DNA from: Melitaea cinxia
Taxonomy: Eukaryota > Arthropoda > Insecta > Lepidoptera > Nymphalidae
Direction: 5' to 3'
Assembly: GCF_905220565.1 (NCBI RefSeq)
Contig: NC_059402.1
Span: 3,473,501-3,537,500, forward strand
DNA length: 64,000 bases
This document shows, one piece after another, positions 1 to 11,122 of this stretch. Below the pieces are notes generated by a model. That model made no database searches. It had not been told where the DNA came from and worked only from the letters and a program-made list of their open reading frames with translations. Position 1 is the first letter of the stretch. The number at the start of each line of letters is the position of its first letter. The position numbers were made by a program, and so were the translations under genes.

Positions 1-62
1 ATAATAATAGTCTTTACGTGTAGTACTTACAATACGAGAAAAACAACTTTAAGATGTTCGCA

Positions 63-135
63 TTTTTAACAGATTTCAAAAAAATATAGAGGTTCTCAAT
101 TCAACTGTATTTTTTGTCTATTTTTGTTGTTTGTC
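63..135 (+). repeat. Fragment of the GAAGTCGGTT-bounded repeat (family E)
   Basis: The stretch reads as a degraded copy of the start of the repeat seen complete near 39.0 kb and 7.4 kb: a run like 'cagatttcaaaaaa' followed by 'gaggttctcaattc'. Only the first part is recognisable. It is non-coding. Confidence 0.5.
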
Positions 136-184
136 TAAAGAAACGAAATAGCTGAGATTTTTTTTTATTACAGCTAAGTCGGCA

Positions 185-467
185 AACAAGTGTATGGTAA
201 ATGGTGGTAAGTGGTGGTGTAATGGTAAGCGATTATCACAGCTTATAGACGCCTGCAACATCAGAAGTATCGCAAGCGCGCCTTATTCAAGCCAACCTTA
301 TCCCTAATCCTCCCAGGAGCTCTGGCCACTCTCTTACTTACCACAGGAACACAACAGTGCTTGAAAACAGTATTATTTAGCTGTGATCTTCTGTAAGGTC
401 AAGGTTCCTGCCCAGGTGGACTGCTCCAGATTGTGAGTAAGATATTTCTTGCTGTGCCCTACCCCAG
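185..467 (+). repeat. Dispersed repeat family D, copy 1
   Basis: This copy shares the order of segments 'ggtaagcgatta', 'agcttatagacg', 'ctgcaaca', 'aggaacacaacag', 'agtattatttagctgtgatc' and 'tgccctacccc' with copies at 17.7 kb (reverse), 24.7, 32.1 and 38.8 kb. There is no open reading frame. It is a common lepidopteran interspersed element, probably a LINE 3' end or a SINE; I cannot assign the class. Confidence 0.7.
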
Positions 468-475
468 TTGTTCAT

Positions 476-1470
476 TTTGCTCACAAAAGCAGTGAAGTAA
501 CCACAAACATAAAATTTCCACAAATGGTTATAATTTAGGCAGTAAAAAATCACATAATAGTTCAAATGAACGAAACAGTAACCAACGGCGAGTAAAACCT
601 TATGAATCTGCTAGTTCAAAGTATAAATAAGATGTACAAGAGAAGAGTTATTTACCCAATCAAATTCAAATTCAGAAAAAGAAACAACTTTTTTAAATAC
701 AATTCAGATCAAATTAACTGGGCGTAAGACAATTAATTATATTTCGTTATGTTATATTCTGACCACATTTCCCTTAAGACTACATACATCTTCAGCATCT
801 CTAGAGTTAAAGATGTCCACTGAAAGTGTTGCTTACCGTGCACCCTTATACAATTTTGCAAATTTTTTTTTCTATAAGAAACCTACAAGAAGCCTCGTAC
901 ATTTCTAAAGACTTTTTAATCTTAATACTATTATAATAATTTATGACGCCTTCACATAACTTATAATAACAATAAGTAATTCATTTAGCTTTTATAGTGT
1001 TAAAAAGGTGTTCTACTATTATTATTAAAAAAAAAATGGTGGCATACAGCTACAGTACGTGCGGCCTCTACCATTTCCTTAAACGTGATATTGTGAATTG
1101 AATACGTGAATGCCAATCGACCGTAAAAAAAGTAAAATCCAGAAAGTGCTGAGCTTTGAAATACAAAATCTGTTAACCAAAATTAGTGCCCAGCGGGTAA
1201 TGAAAATATGCTGCGGAAAATTTTATGTTTCAAATGAAATACACTATTTCTCAAATTTTTATATTTAATACAAATCTATTTAAGACAAGCGTGGTCAAAC
1301 TGCTCTCATTTTATTTGATAAAAGAAAGCGTTTCACTGATTTTTTTCAATAACGTATAAATTGGTATTATACAGTAAATAATGACTATATTCACACCGAG
1401 TACCGGCTATATTATACGACAATATTATTCGAATAAAAATATCTTATGTGCAAAAAAAAACACCAAGAAA
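476..1470. other. AT-rich stretch, no gene seen
   Basis: About 1 kb with many stops in all frames. No exon with splice sites and no recognisable repeat was seen. Confidence 0.5.
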
Positions 1471-1478
1471 ATTAAATT

Positions 1479-1536
1479 GAGCGGTTGTTAATTTTAAAAT
1501 TAATTTCAAAATTAATTTCAAAATTAACAACCGCTC
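1479..1536. repeat. 58-bp perfect-stem hairpin next to a SINE head
   Basis: GAGCGGTTGTTAATTTT at 1479-1495 is the exact reverse complement of 1520-1536. The 24-bp middle is built from repeated 'attaatttcaaa'. The right arm runs directly into the SINE head that follows. Confidence 0.75.
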
Positions 1537-1830
1537 TGGCGTAGTGGTGCGTGTGCTATGTACGCGCTTAAACACTGTCGGTTTGCGGATTCGATTCCTG
1601 CTCGGGATGGATATTTGTACTTGTACAAATATTTCTTTCCGGTTTGAATGTCTGTCCTTGTTTTTCTGCCCATGGTACCCCGGGAAGTACGTTAAGCTAC
1701 CCCAGTTGTTATATAGGTATACCTGATAGCGATTGTTAGTCATTGTTGAGATTATATCCGGCAACCGCCTAAGCTCCAATATTTCTCATATGTTAAGAAA
1801 GAGGCATATGCCGCAGTCATCGATCGATGC
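1531..1830 (+). mobile_element. tRNA-headed SINE (family B), diverged copy
   Basis: The head 'tctggcgtagtggtgcg' resembles a pol III A box, and 'ggattcgattcc' at about 1587 resembles a B box (GGTTCGANTCC). The body keeps the family marks 'cctgatagcgattgttag' and a tail like 'aagctccaat...ttaagaaagaggcatatgcc'. Compare the better copy at 22052-22420. Family B is a tRNA-derived SINE by this structure. Confidence 0.65.
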
Positions 1831-1904
1831 GCAATAAATTCGACCACAGACTCAAACAGACTGTTAAACATTACAAAATGCTTCACAAAATCACTGATAT
1901 CTAT

Positions 1905-2135
1905 CCTTGTATTGGCCTTAAAGATGTTTGCCGCGGTCTGGATGTTTGTGCAGTCCTTGTGAGTCTCCCCACCGTGCCTCGAAGAGCACGTTAAGTCGTC
2001 GGTCCCGGTTGTTATCATTAATACCTGATAGCGATCGTTAAATAGTAGGGAATATATCCACCCGTACGCAGTGGGGCAGCGTGGGACATTAAGCTACAAC
2101 CCTTCTCCTAGAAGGGGAAAGAAGCCTATGACCAA
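1905..2135 (+). mobile_element. SINE family B, second copy lacking the head
   Basis: The copy starts inside the body with 'gtctggatgtttgtgcagtcc' and 'ccccaccgtgcctcg'. It continues through 'cctgatagcgatcgtta' to a tail with 'ccttctcctagaaggggaaag'. It lies just downstream of the first copy in the same direction. Confidence 0.7.
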
Positions 2136-2149
2136 CAGAATTGAGATCT

Positions 2150-2740
2150 ACAAACAACTAATTAACTATTAAAGTTCAGAAGTTTAGTAATGGTTATCAA
2201 CATTGTTTTATATAGTTGTAACATTCTGTAATAACAACCCGTGCACGTAAAAAAATGTGCATAAAAATAATCAATATCTTGTCAAGAAGAAATATATTTT
2301 TATTACCAGATGAACAAGTATCTCTAATGACCTACAAAAATTTGCACAAGCAAAATGCATTTAAAAGCTTTCGTTACTTTTGCGTCGTTTCATAACGATG
2401 TTATTATGTAACATCTCACTAATTAAAATGAAAAAGTTATAAATACAATTTTATTTTGCAATAATTATTTAAGATAATCCGATATTCGCAATAGGCCTTT
2501 TAATTTGGAGAAAGTCACTCAAGTTTAATATAAACAAAAAGCTTATCAATGTTATTAACATGTTTATTATGATTTAGCGTATTTATGTTCGAAACAAACA
2601 ACTTCTATTTTTAAATTATTAATTGAGGCTCCCGTGAAGAAATGCGTTTTGGACGGCTGCTCATAACTCAAGTGCGGATAAACTTTGCAAGTTCAATGGA
2701 AAAGATTATATAACAGATATAAGAAGATAAAAGAAGAGGA
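2150..2740. other. AT-rich stretch, no gene seen
   Basis: No exon or known repeat is recognisable. Stops are frequent in all frames. Confidence 0.45.
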
Positions 2741-2744
2741 TCAT

Positions 2745-2980
2745 TGGCCTTAGTCCGTCTGTTGCAGACGATTAAAAAAAGTGTCCTCTCCACAGACAGA
2801 CACTATTTTTTTACGTGGGGAAAATCCATCATGGATACCCTCCGGTACGGGGGCGCCAAGGGTTATGTCAGACTCCTACTGACTAAAAAACCACCACGTG
2901 TGAGCAGTCGTCTGCCTGGGTGGGGCGATATGGGGTCGCGCTAGTATTCGCCACCTCGCCCCGGACACACAGACAATCTT
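2745..2980 (+). repeat. Dispersed lepidopteran repeat fragment (SINE or LINE 3' part)
   Basis: A GC-richer island contains 'acgtggggaaaatccatcat', 'gtcagactcctactgac', 'aaaaccacca' and 'tgcctgggtggggcga'. I recognise this order of phrases from a repeat widespread in moths and butterflies. The open frame through it (2744-2944) has no protein similarity I know and is best read as fortuitous. Confidence 0.55.
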
Positions 2981-2989
2981 GCCTAGGAA

Positions 2990-4345
2990 ACACTTCAGGA
3001 ACACGCAGAGTTAAGAAGAAAAAGAGATATAATAAGAAGATACATAAGAGATTAACTCAACATAAATTTTGTTTGCAGGAATGACGTAAACGGAACGTTA
3101 CTTTCTCAATACGAGCGGACTCAATGCTTCGTGACATTTTACATATTGTTCAATTATGTGTCTTGATATTTGACTAGCTTCATCTGTCTCTTTTACTGAC
3201 TTTGAATTTGCATTTATGCTAATAAAATTTAGTCAACATTGTGCTCTATTGCACTCTTATTTCAAATCAATAAAAGAAGACCCCTCTCAGAAGACGTCCC
3301 TTTCATTACTATTTTCCTAAATAAATGTTAATTTAACTTTTCAGTAAATACTTTTTTGTTCTTATGTCATTTTTATTTCTCTAATTTTCGTTAGGAAAAG
3401 GCTTATCTTACTTATAAAGAATCATGGATTGACAAAGAATTTTCTATTCGATGACTATTAATATTACGTCTTACAAACAGACAAACTTTTTACAATTTTA
3501 TATTGCAATAATAGATAACATTAGTTGTGTACTTGACTCATTTACTCACGAACGTCTAGACTATGAAGTAATTCTCTTATATATGAGATATGAATTTCTT
3601 AATTATCACGTGCAGTGCGCATGCACATGTCAGGAACGAGTTCAATATTGAACAAATTGTTGAATACTATTTAAATATTCATTAAATATAGGATGCTCTA
3701 ATAGTACTAACATATACATTAAGACTGGTTTAATAGCAATAAAAGTAGAAAATAAAATTTTAAGGAAATATTTTTTTTGTGAAAATAGATGTTTTGTTTT
3801 TTAGTAATCGTCGAATGCCATAATTTCACATTTATTGTGTGTTGTAACGGATAGTAAAGATGTCAAATGAAATTCGTAAGATTAGATTGGTTTCAGAAAG
3901 TCGGTGGATTAAATTCTGCTTAGTGAAAAAAAAACAATTATTTGTGTTGTACCATCTGTGGTCGACTGAGTAAGGAGAACGGTTTTTGCCGACTTTCGAC
4001 TTAAGATTATTTAACCTTTTTTTCCCTAAAACCCCGGTTGTCAAATTTCTTAATTTTATAGAATTTTAGAGTTAAATTATAAAGTTAATATTTATTTTAC
4101 ATATTTTTTACGCGGTTTTGTTTTCACAGCCGTTCGCATTGAATTATTTGTCTTGTTTGTTAAAATATAAAAGATATCATTTATTTATTTCTTTTATGTA
4201 CAGACTGTAAAACCGTTCATTTAAACTTTTAATATGGATTTGGCATAATCTCTATCTAACCTATCGGCCAGTTTTAATATTCGATCTATGAATTTGCTTA
4301 CTAAAGATAGAATTTTGACGTAAATTTCATACAAATTGTATCAAA
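2990..4345. other. AT-rich intergenic or intronic stretch
   Basis: Short open frames only, at 3451-3651 and 3832-4044, with no recognisable product. No repeat family identified. Confidence 0.45.
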
Positions 4346-4349
4346 AAGC

Positions 4350-4745
4350 TTCACTTCCGCCTGTAATATTCCACCGCTGGGCATAGGTCTCTTTCCCCAT
4401 GTTGTTGAAGGATCACAGCCCAATTCACCACGCTGCTCCAATACGGTTTGGAGAATATATTCCATACTAAGAGTAACAATCGCAATCAGGTGTACATGAT
4501 AACAACCGGGACCGACAGCTCAATGCGTTCTCCGAGGCACGGTGGGGAGATCCACAAGAACTGCACAGACACCCAGACCACGGCAAATATCTGCATGGCC
4601 AATACAAATGTTTGTCATTTGCACAGACACACAGACCACGGCAAATATCTGCATGGCCAATACAAATGTTTGTCATTTGCGGGCATCGAACCAGCAACCG
4701 CCAGCGTAACTGCCACAAACCAGTGCTGTGACCTTTGCGAACACA
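4350..4745 (-). mobile_element. SINE family B with an internal 58-bp tandem duplication
   Basis: Read on the minus strand, this copy has a tRNA-like head (B-box-like 'ggttcgatgcccg' near 4690), the family body ending in 'ccgtgcctcgg', and a tail reading 'tgcccagcggtggaat'. The unit 4563-4620 is repeated at 4621-4678 with one mismatch (c/a). The open frames on both strands here are repeat translations, not genes. Confidence 0.8.
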
Positions 4746-5064
4746 GGTACATTGATTATTTAAACCGGTCGATACAATCAAATCTAAATTGTCTATAACT
4801 GAAGTTATAATATTTGCAATTTATAAATATGCAGAACTTGGCGAACGAATTAAGAGAACAGGTGAAATAGCCAATGTTAATGCAAACAAATTAATTTAAG
4901 ATAGGGACATACTGATATGTTGCTTATAATTTTATTTTTTGATACCAGATATATTTATAATCCAAAATAAGATAGGTTTTAATATATTTCATTGGTCAAA
5001 ATTAACTGATTGTAGTGAAAATACATAGTATTGGAAGAGAAAAATTAAGAAGAAAATAACTCAC

Positions 5065-5366
5065 CCTAGCCAATCCCGTAACAGGAAATTTTTCGAAGTT
5101 TAAAATATTATCTTCTCCTAATTCCCTTTCCAACTGGCCAGCAAATGTCCTGGCAGCCATGACAGTTGCTAGTGACATTCCATCCCCAATAAATAATATA
5201 CCATTCTTGGCTTTATTCGTATTCAAGGTTTCCTTGAGCTTGGACTTTATGACCTCTGATGCCGACTTCCTCCAGTAGGAACCATGTTTCTCGTCTGCTG
5301 GTATGTAGGATGGATTCATAACAGTATCCAGGACTTTTTTTGGTTTTGGGATGAGCGTGACATCTT
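5065..5366 (-). CDS. Alkaline phosphatase, second coding exon (active-site exon)
   Basis: This 302-bp exon has a 'ttattcgcag' acceptor at 5367-5370 and a GTGAGT donor starting at 5064. It starts in phase 1 and ends on a complete codon. It encodes about 100 residues. The core ILFIGDGMSLATVMAARTFAGQ has the GDGM motif, whose Asp is a metal ligand in alkaline phosphatases. After it come a Glu-rich linker and FEKFPVTGLAR, matching the usual '...FP..GL.(K/R)' that precedes the next conserved block. Upstream, YIPADEKHGSYWRKSA matches the N-terminal helix region of insect membrane alkaline phosphatases. The enzyme hydrolyses phosphomonoesters and in Lepidoptera is usually a secreted or GPI-anchored gut protein. 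The exon accepts the signal-peptide exon(s) upstream in matching phase (G|AA). Later exons with the nucleophile Ser and C-terminus lie beyond the left edge. Family assignment is firm; which paralogue cannot be told. Confidence 0.9.
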
Positions 5367-5369
5367 CTG

Positions 5370-5910
5370 CGAATAAGAATGATTGCTTGAATTTATAGGT
5401 GCTTAAAATTTTTATTTTAATTTGACTTTTTAATTTTTGACTTTAAAATTATTTTGTATTTGCTTTGCTTGTTGTTATAGCAGAAAACCTAATATGATTT
5501 TACACGCTTACATGATTTTTCATTAAAAAAAAATAAGCTTCGATAAACAATATAACTGTCACGCAAACTACCCTCCCATATTCTACTATCTATCATATGT
5601 AAGTTCCAAAAAATGAGGCTTTTATCTATTTAATTCTAATCGATACCTTAAAAGTAAAGATTCATATTATTTGTAGTTATGATCAAAAGGTAACATAAAA
5701 TGATGTTTTATAAAAAATATAATCCCCTCTTCTATATCGTTATATAATGAACCTAAATATTCCTTATTCGGTATTGCCAAATTAGTCACCCAGTCAGTCA
5801 GTCAGTGTTTCGTTCATTCGAAGATCAAACTGGTTAACATCGCATGCATTTAATACATGTATACACATAATATATATTATATACATACACATAATATATT
5901 TATATAATAT
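5370..5910. other. Intronic AT-rich sequence
   Basis: Part of the inferred alkaline phosphatase intron. It contains 'cagtcagtcagtcagtg' near 5790 and a (TA)-rich run near 5870-5910. No exon seen. Confidence 0.5.
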
Positions 5911-5911
5911 T

Positions 5912-6025
5912 ATCCACCAACCCGCAATGGAGCACGCTACTCCACTGGAGGATTAAGCTCTAATTCTTTTTCTGCATGGAGAAAGAGGCCTAAGTCCAGC
6001 AGTGGGATGTTACAGGCTGAATGCA
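5912..6025 (+). mobile_element. SINE family B, 3' end only
   Basis: 'ccaacccgcaatggagca', 'gattaagctctaattc', 'ggagaaagaggcctaa' and 'ccagcagtgggatgttaca' match the tail of family B. The head and body are absent. Confidence 0.75.
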
Positions 6026-6404
6026 TATGTTATATTCGTATATAATGTACTGAGATAGAAATTTCCTTATCTTATTGCAATAGATCAAAATCCTTTTTGA
6101 AATTTTGCAAATTAGTGCAACAAAATATTCGTAAGAATCAAAAGTGTATGAGTGCATTTATGCGTTTACGAGTAATATTTATGCTGTTTCTATGTTTAAA
6201 GCCAATATAAATAATTTATGCTTTGAGGATATTAAAAAAGCGAAAGTATCGAGGTGAAGGAGGACTGTACATTAAGGTTGAGGCACTCAACTCTCAATAA
6301 TGGAGATTTAACGTTAATTGCGTCCACGTCCCGGTCGACTTATTTAAATACCCACTTATTTTTGTAAAAGGTAATTTTAGTTACATGAGCTGTTTGTAAT
6401 TAAA

Positions 6405-7060
6405 TCTAATATATAAAATTCTCGTGTCGCGGTGTTTGTGGTTAAACTCCTCCGAAACGGCTTGACCGATTCTCATGAAATTTTGTGTGCATATCGGGTA
6501 GGTCTGAGAATCGAACAACATCTATTTTTCAGCTCCCAAGTTACAGGAGGTTCAGGCGGTTAATAACATATATGGCAAAACAACGTTTGCGGTGTCAGCA
6601 GTATCCTTATAAAATTTATTATAATTTTGTGTGCATATCGGGTAGGTCTGAGAATCGAACAACATCTATTTTTCAGCTCCCAAGTTACAGGAGGTTCAGG
6701 CGGTTAATAACATATATGGCAAAACAACGTTTGCGGTGTCAGCAGTATCCTTATAAAATTTATTATAATTTTGTGTGCATATCGGGTAGGTCTGAGAATC
6801 GAACAACATCTATTTTTCAGCTCCCAAGTTACAGGAGGTTCAGGCGGTTAATAACATATATGGCAAAACAACGTTTGCGGTGTCAGCAGTATCCTTATAA
6901 AATTTATTATAATTTTGTGTGCATATCGGGTAGGTCTGAGAATCGAACAACATCTATTTTTCAGCTCCCAAGTTACAGGAGGTTCAGGCGGTTAATAACA
7001 TATATGGCAAAACAACGTTTGCGGTGTCAGCAGTATCCTTATAAAATTTATTATAATTTT
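6405..7060 (+). mobile_element. Helitron-like element (family H) expanded by a 144-bp array
   Basis: The 5' end reads A|TCTAATATATAAAATTCTCG, with the A|TC junction of Helitrons. 'cggcttgaccgattctcatg' and 'gtgtgcatatcgggtaggtc' follow. Related copies lie at 27.0 kb (+) and 35.7-35.83 kb (-). The 3' end with CTRR is not clear; sequence similarity stops after the fourth 144-bp unit. Helitron class is inferred from the 5' junction and the family pattern. Confidence 0.6.
6481..7056 (+). repeat. Tandem array, four units of exactly 144 bp
   Basis: Units start at 6481, 6625, 6769 and 6913 with 'ttttgtgtgcatatcggg', and by eye they are identical. Because 144 is a multiple of three and the unit lacks stops in one frame, a 195-codon frame (6485-7072) runs through it. 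That frame encodes four copies of a 48-residue unit starting CISGRSENRTTSIF. This is unlikely to be a protein gene: the unit is the inner part of a non-coding element found elsewhere as a single copy. Confidence 0.95.
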
Positions 7061-7349
7061 TTTCATATTTAATTTCTAATCATCACGGGTTAACCAAAAT
7101 AAATCGAAAGAGTTCAGAACAAAAAATTATATTTTAGTTTTTTATATTATTGACGAATAAGAAGGTATACGCATGCATTTGTTAAAAACATGTTTATATG
7201 ACATTAGAAACAGGATACTTCAATTTTCTCAACACGCAGATATATAACGTAAAAAATAACACCAATAAAAATAAAGTTTTAAATATGAAGTTAAGAATGA
7301 TAGACCGATTTTAAATAATAGCTGTGCCTCGCTGTTTTAATCACTGAGT

Positions 7350-7925
7350 TTTTAACAGAGTTCTAAAAAAGGAGGAGGTTCTCAATTCGACTGTATTTTT
7401 TTTGTATTTTTTTTTTGTATGTTACTTTAGAACTTGTGACTGGGTGACCGATTTCGACAAAAAAAATTTTTAATCGAAAGGTGGTGTGTGTCATTTGGTC
7501 CCATTATATTTATTTGAGATCTAACAACTACTTTTCGATTTATATCTAATAATGCGTTTTGACTTGATGCTTTTTTCGTCGACCTTCTATTTTACCGCAT
7601 AACTTTTTACTGGATGTATCGATTTTGATAATTCTTTTTTTGTTGGAAAGGAGATATCTCTTGTCCCAGTTGTTGGAATCCCAGAGAAATTGAGGGAAAC
7701 TCTCGAAAATCCACATAACTTTTTACTGGGTGTACCGATTTTAATAATTTTTAATTTACTCGAAAGCTGATGTTTGTCATGTGGTCACATTTAAATTTTA
7801 TCGAGATCTGAAAACTACTTTTTAAGTAATCTTTGATAACGCGTAGTTACTTGATTATTTTTCGTCGATCTACGTTGTATTACTTGTCGATGTAATTGAA
7901 GTCGGTTTTTTTTCATTTGCCTGCA
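7350..7925 (+). repeat. Family E repeat, long copy with repeated module
   Basis: It opens with 'aaaaaaggaggaggttctc' and closes with 'aattgaagtcggtttttt'. Inside, the module 'ctttttactgg(g/a)tgtaccgatttt' occurs two to three times. Related copies are at 14605-15025 (reverse) and 39030-39445. The ends resemble short inverted repeats (AACCGACTTC/GAAGTCGGTT), so a MITE-like origin is possible. Confidence 0.7.
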
Positions 7926-7929
7926 AACA

Positions 7930-8540
7930 CAATTATCAATCTTAGACTTTAATTTTCAATGCGCTAAAAACATTAATACTTACATACATATACACACACA
8001 TATAGATATATATATTCTTATATAATTACATAGATTGCAAATTAAATAAAAGCTTTTCAATTAGGGAACGATCTACTATTGAAATCTTATATAACCGGAT
8101 TATTTGGTATAACAATTGATATAGCAATCAATATTGGTGCAATTATCAATAATTTTTTAATATTACTGACTTGATAAATGTACTTGCAAAGACATTCATT
8201 AAACGTCTCATTTTGTGTGGACATGAAACCGATAAAAAAATTCTCTTAGAAAATTTATACGTGCGACACGTGTTAATACTGATAAGGTTACCATAGAAGT
8301 TTCTATATGTTTCCGATAAGAATATAACATTAATATTAAAAAGCCAGTAAAATGATTTTATTATTGCCGTAACATACTTAAAATTGAACTGAGAACAGTA
8401 ATAAACAATAAGACATTGTAGTCGAAGCACGTAAACTTGTAACAATATTAAATTATCTCGTTCGACTATCTCAATAGCGTATATTACTCGAGTATGGAAT
8501 AAATACATGTTTAAAAACCGTTCTAGTTGATTTATTAATC
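7930..8540. other. AT-rich intronic stretch
   Basis: It contains '(ac)atatat'-type simple sequence near 7985-8030 and a 120-codon minus-strand frame (8146-8508) with no recognisable family and no splice context. Nothing else seen. Confidence 0.45.
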
Positions 8541-8541
8541 A

Positions 8542-8744
8542 TTAGCGACCCGCCCTGGCTTTGCACGGTTGCAAAAACTATCAGTGTTCCTGTATTATAT
8601 TATGCATATATTATACATGTAAACCTTCCTCTTCATTCACTCTATCTATTTAAAAAAAACCGTATCAAAATCCGTTGCGTAGTTTTAAAGATTTAAGCAT
8701 ACATAGGGACAGAGAAAGCGACTTTGTTTTATACTATGTAGTGA
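8542..8744 (-). mobile_element. Complete non-autonomous mini-Helitron (family F), 203 bp
   Basis: On the minus strand it starts A|TCACTACATAGTATAAAAC and ends ...GGTCGCTAA|T, giving the 5' TC, 3' CTRR and the A/T insertion junction of Helitrons. Inside are 'ctttaaaactacgcaacgg' and 'cctatgtatgcttaaa'. A longer relative is at 60721-61579. Confidence 0.75.
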
Positions 8745-8944
8745 TAAAACACATAATTATTAGGATGTCATTTGTCATTTTTGTTTTATTCAATTAAATT
8801 TTAATATCAGGTATATGTAAATGTTTTACTTACAAGGTCCCTTGATAAGGGAAATGTAAGGTTCCTTGATAAGGGAAAATTAAGAATGTGTATAAATGTT
8901 TTTGTATTCAAAACATCAAAATGGTGTTCGTTGAAGGTCAATAA

Positions 8945-9345
8945 TGAGGTCAGATAATGAGGTTGAGGCTATGTATGAGGAGTAGTAGTCGTCAGTAGAG
9001 CCATACATGCCTCAAATACTCATGTCAAGGTGGTGATGGGGGATCTTAATGCAAAACTGGATACGCGAGATGGCAACGATGGCAAAAATTTTGGGTATGG
9101 GCAACGAGACCACTGAGACAACTTGCTCGTGAACTTTTTGGAGGAGAACTTCTTCACGATGAATTCCTTCTTCAAAAAGAAGCCACATCGCAAGTGGACG
9201 TGGATAAACCCTAATGATTCCACAAAAAAAAACACAAAAGTGAGATTGACTTCATTTTGGCACACAAACATTTTTGATGCCGTGATCAACAGGCTCAAAA
9301 CCGGGAGTGATCACGGAATTGTAAGAGGCGTATTAAATATGTAAA
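8945..9345 (+). pseudogene. RTE-type LINE endonuclease domain relic
   Basis: Translation gives VKVVMGDLNAK, which is the GDxNA motif of APE-type endonucleases. Then come MLVNFLEEN-like and MNSFFKKKPHRKWTWINPN segments, and a KTGSDHGIVRGVL end in which SDH is the catalytic Ser-Asp-His. These are in order but broken by stops (for example after GQRDH) and small frame changes; the longest clean piece is 9123-9344. It encoded the nicking domain of the same LINE clade as the copy at 36.1-37.9 kb. Only the endonuclease remains and no reverse transcriptase follows. It sits within the inferred alkaline phosphatase intron. Confidence 0.8.
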
Positions 9346-9349
9346 TGTT

Positions 9350-10344
9350 AAGCTGTAACGGTCACGCCTAATGAGCTCTACGCTTTGAGCAACACTTTTT
9401 CAGAGGTCAAATAAAACAGGATTTACACAAAACCAATTAATGTAAAAAAAAAACGGCTTAACATAGACAATCAATCAATTGTGTTTTGATGTACACTTTG
9501 GAATCAAAAATAATAAGTATTATTTTTTGTTGTATCTTGCATAACAGAGCGTTTTTGAAAAGTTGCACAACTATTTAAGTTTTACCCTACATATAAAACT
9601 TATGCCGCGACATCAATCATGTGAATATTCGCATGTTTAAAACAGAATAACATAATACAGTAAATCGTTTATGTAATATAAAATTTTATATAGTAGTGAT
9701 AATGTCAATCAATGTTATTCTAATTAATTGTTTTGTTGTATATATTCTAATAATTATAATTTAATTCAATGTTAGTTACTTAGTACTTAATTGTTATTTT
9801 CAATTGAAGTAAAAATTAACTAAATCGCATTGTGGTTTGCACCTGTAATTGAGGTGACACTCAACAATTAATATTTTATATTCAAGCTATTTATGTGTTC
9901 ATTTTGTTGGTGCAACTAAATAAGTAAATAACGTTATATTTAGTTTTTAATGCATTTTAATTAATAAAGATAATAATATTTAAACGTAATTAAAATATTA
10001 ACTAATCTATACTAATTACTAATAAAATGAAATTGAAAAACGAACAGTCGTTTGGTTAAACCGTCATTAACCCGTCATTTCTATTCGAATTAAAAAAAAA
10101 GTATTTCACAACTATTTTAACAAGGAAGGATCGGTATAAATATCACGCTACTACAATTAATATAAGTTGTGAAACATTGAGAAAATTGCAAAAGCAAGGC
10201 TTTCAGGTTTTTTACAAAAGATAAGCCACAGCTGCGGCTAGAAGTTAGTATAACGTGAAAATAAATAAATTAATTAATATATTAAGAATGAATTTATTAA
10301 AACCGTAACGGTTTTTAAGATCATTAGTTGTTTCCATCATAAAC
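9350..10344. other. AT-rich intronic stretch
   Basis: Very AT-rich, with repeated 'taattaat' motifs near 9720-10010. No exon or repeat family recognised. Confidence 0.45.
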
Positions 10345-10879
10345 ATATCGTCGCTGAATAGGCAAAACTACTAAAGCGCCATTTTGGTCAAAATGAGTTA
10401 TATATATGGTTCGACTGCATTTTTTTTTCTCTGCCTATTAGTCCGGGTCTCGTGGCGATCAGAGCATTTTTTTGGCGCTTTAGCACTCAAAATGGGGTTA
10501 AAATCTCACAAGATGTGTTGCGACTTTTTACTTATGTGTGGCTTACTTCGACACATTTTCGTATAATTGTCGGTTTAGTATTATGCTCGCTGCAACAAGC
10601 CCTATTCAGGTTTGTTAGTAATTTTCGAAAGTACACTTTTGATAACCGATGGTATTTATATAACTTTCGCTTGAATCTATTTTTTTACCACGGGTCCTTT
10701 AAGTCAAATGAGCTTAAGAAAAAACCACAAGATATGGTGATTTAGTAGTTTCTGCTGATTGAAATCACGTATACTCAAGCTTATAAGTAAATAATCTTTC
10801 AGCAAGAATCATCAACCATGGCGCTTTAGTATTTTTGCTTTACTCAGTAATTTAAGTAACAGGATATTAGCATTTTTGA

Positions 10880-11122
10880 GCGGCTGATGTAACAGAAACA
10901 GAAGAGTTAACTGTCAATGGAAAAAACAAAAGTGTGTTAAAAAAGATATATAAAACTTGGCTGCCTATTTCTAAAAAGAAGTACGATGATTTATGGAAAT
11001 TGTGCACATCAAAACTAATCGCAGAAGAACACGACGATGAATACAAAAACATGCCTTGTATAGCGAACGTTCAGGACACGCTACCAGACACTGACGAAGA
11101 GGATGAGATTAATGAGGATTAA
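10880..11122 (+). pseudogene. Possible transposase C-terminal remnant in TIR element I
   Basis: The frame is open from 10880 to the stop at 11122 and could start after an acceptor-like 'gatgtaacag' at 10895. It encodes TETEELTVNGKNKS, then KKKYDDLWKLCTSKLIAEEH and an acidic tail ending DTDEEDEINED. The codon-like composition and acidic end suggest real coding DNA. I do not recognise the family with confidence; it vaguely resembles the ends of uncharacterised TE-derived proteins in insects. The rest of the coding region is missing, so the element was already internally deleted. Confidence 0.45.

Noticed and set aside
1752..2018. 88-codon minus-strand frame
   Set aside because: Both ends translate SINE B sequence; the middle resembles no protein.
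4448..4798. 116- and 104-codon frames on opposite strands
   Set aside because: Both are translations of a SINE B copy with a tandem duplication.
5790..5810. 'cagtcagtcagtcagtg' as a CRISPR-like or regulatory repeat
   Set aside because: A short tetranucleotide run without spacers; simple sequence.
6485..7072. 195-codon open frame with four identical 48-residue repeats
   Set aside because: It is a by-product of a 144-bp tandem array within a non-coding element; single copies elsewhere are not open or coding.
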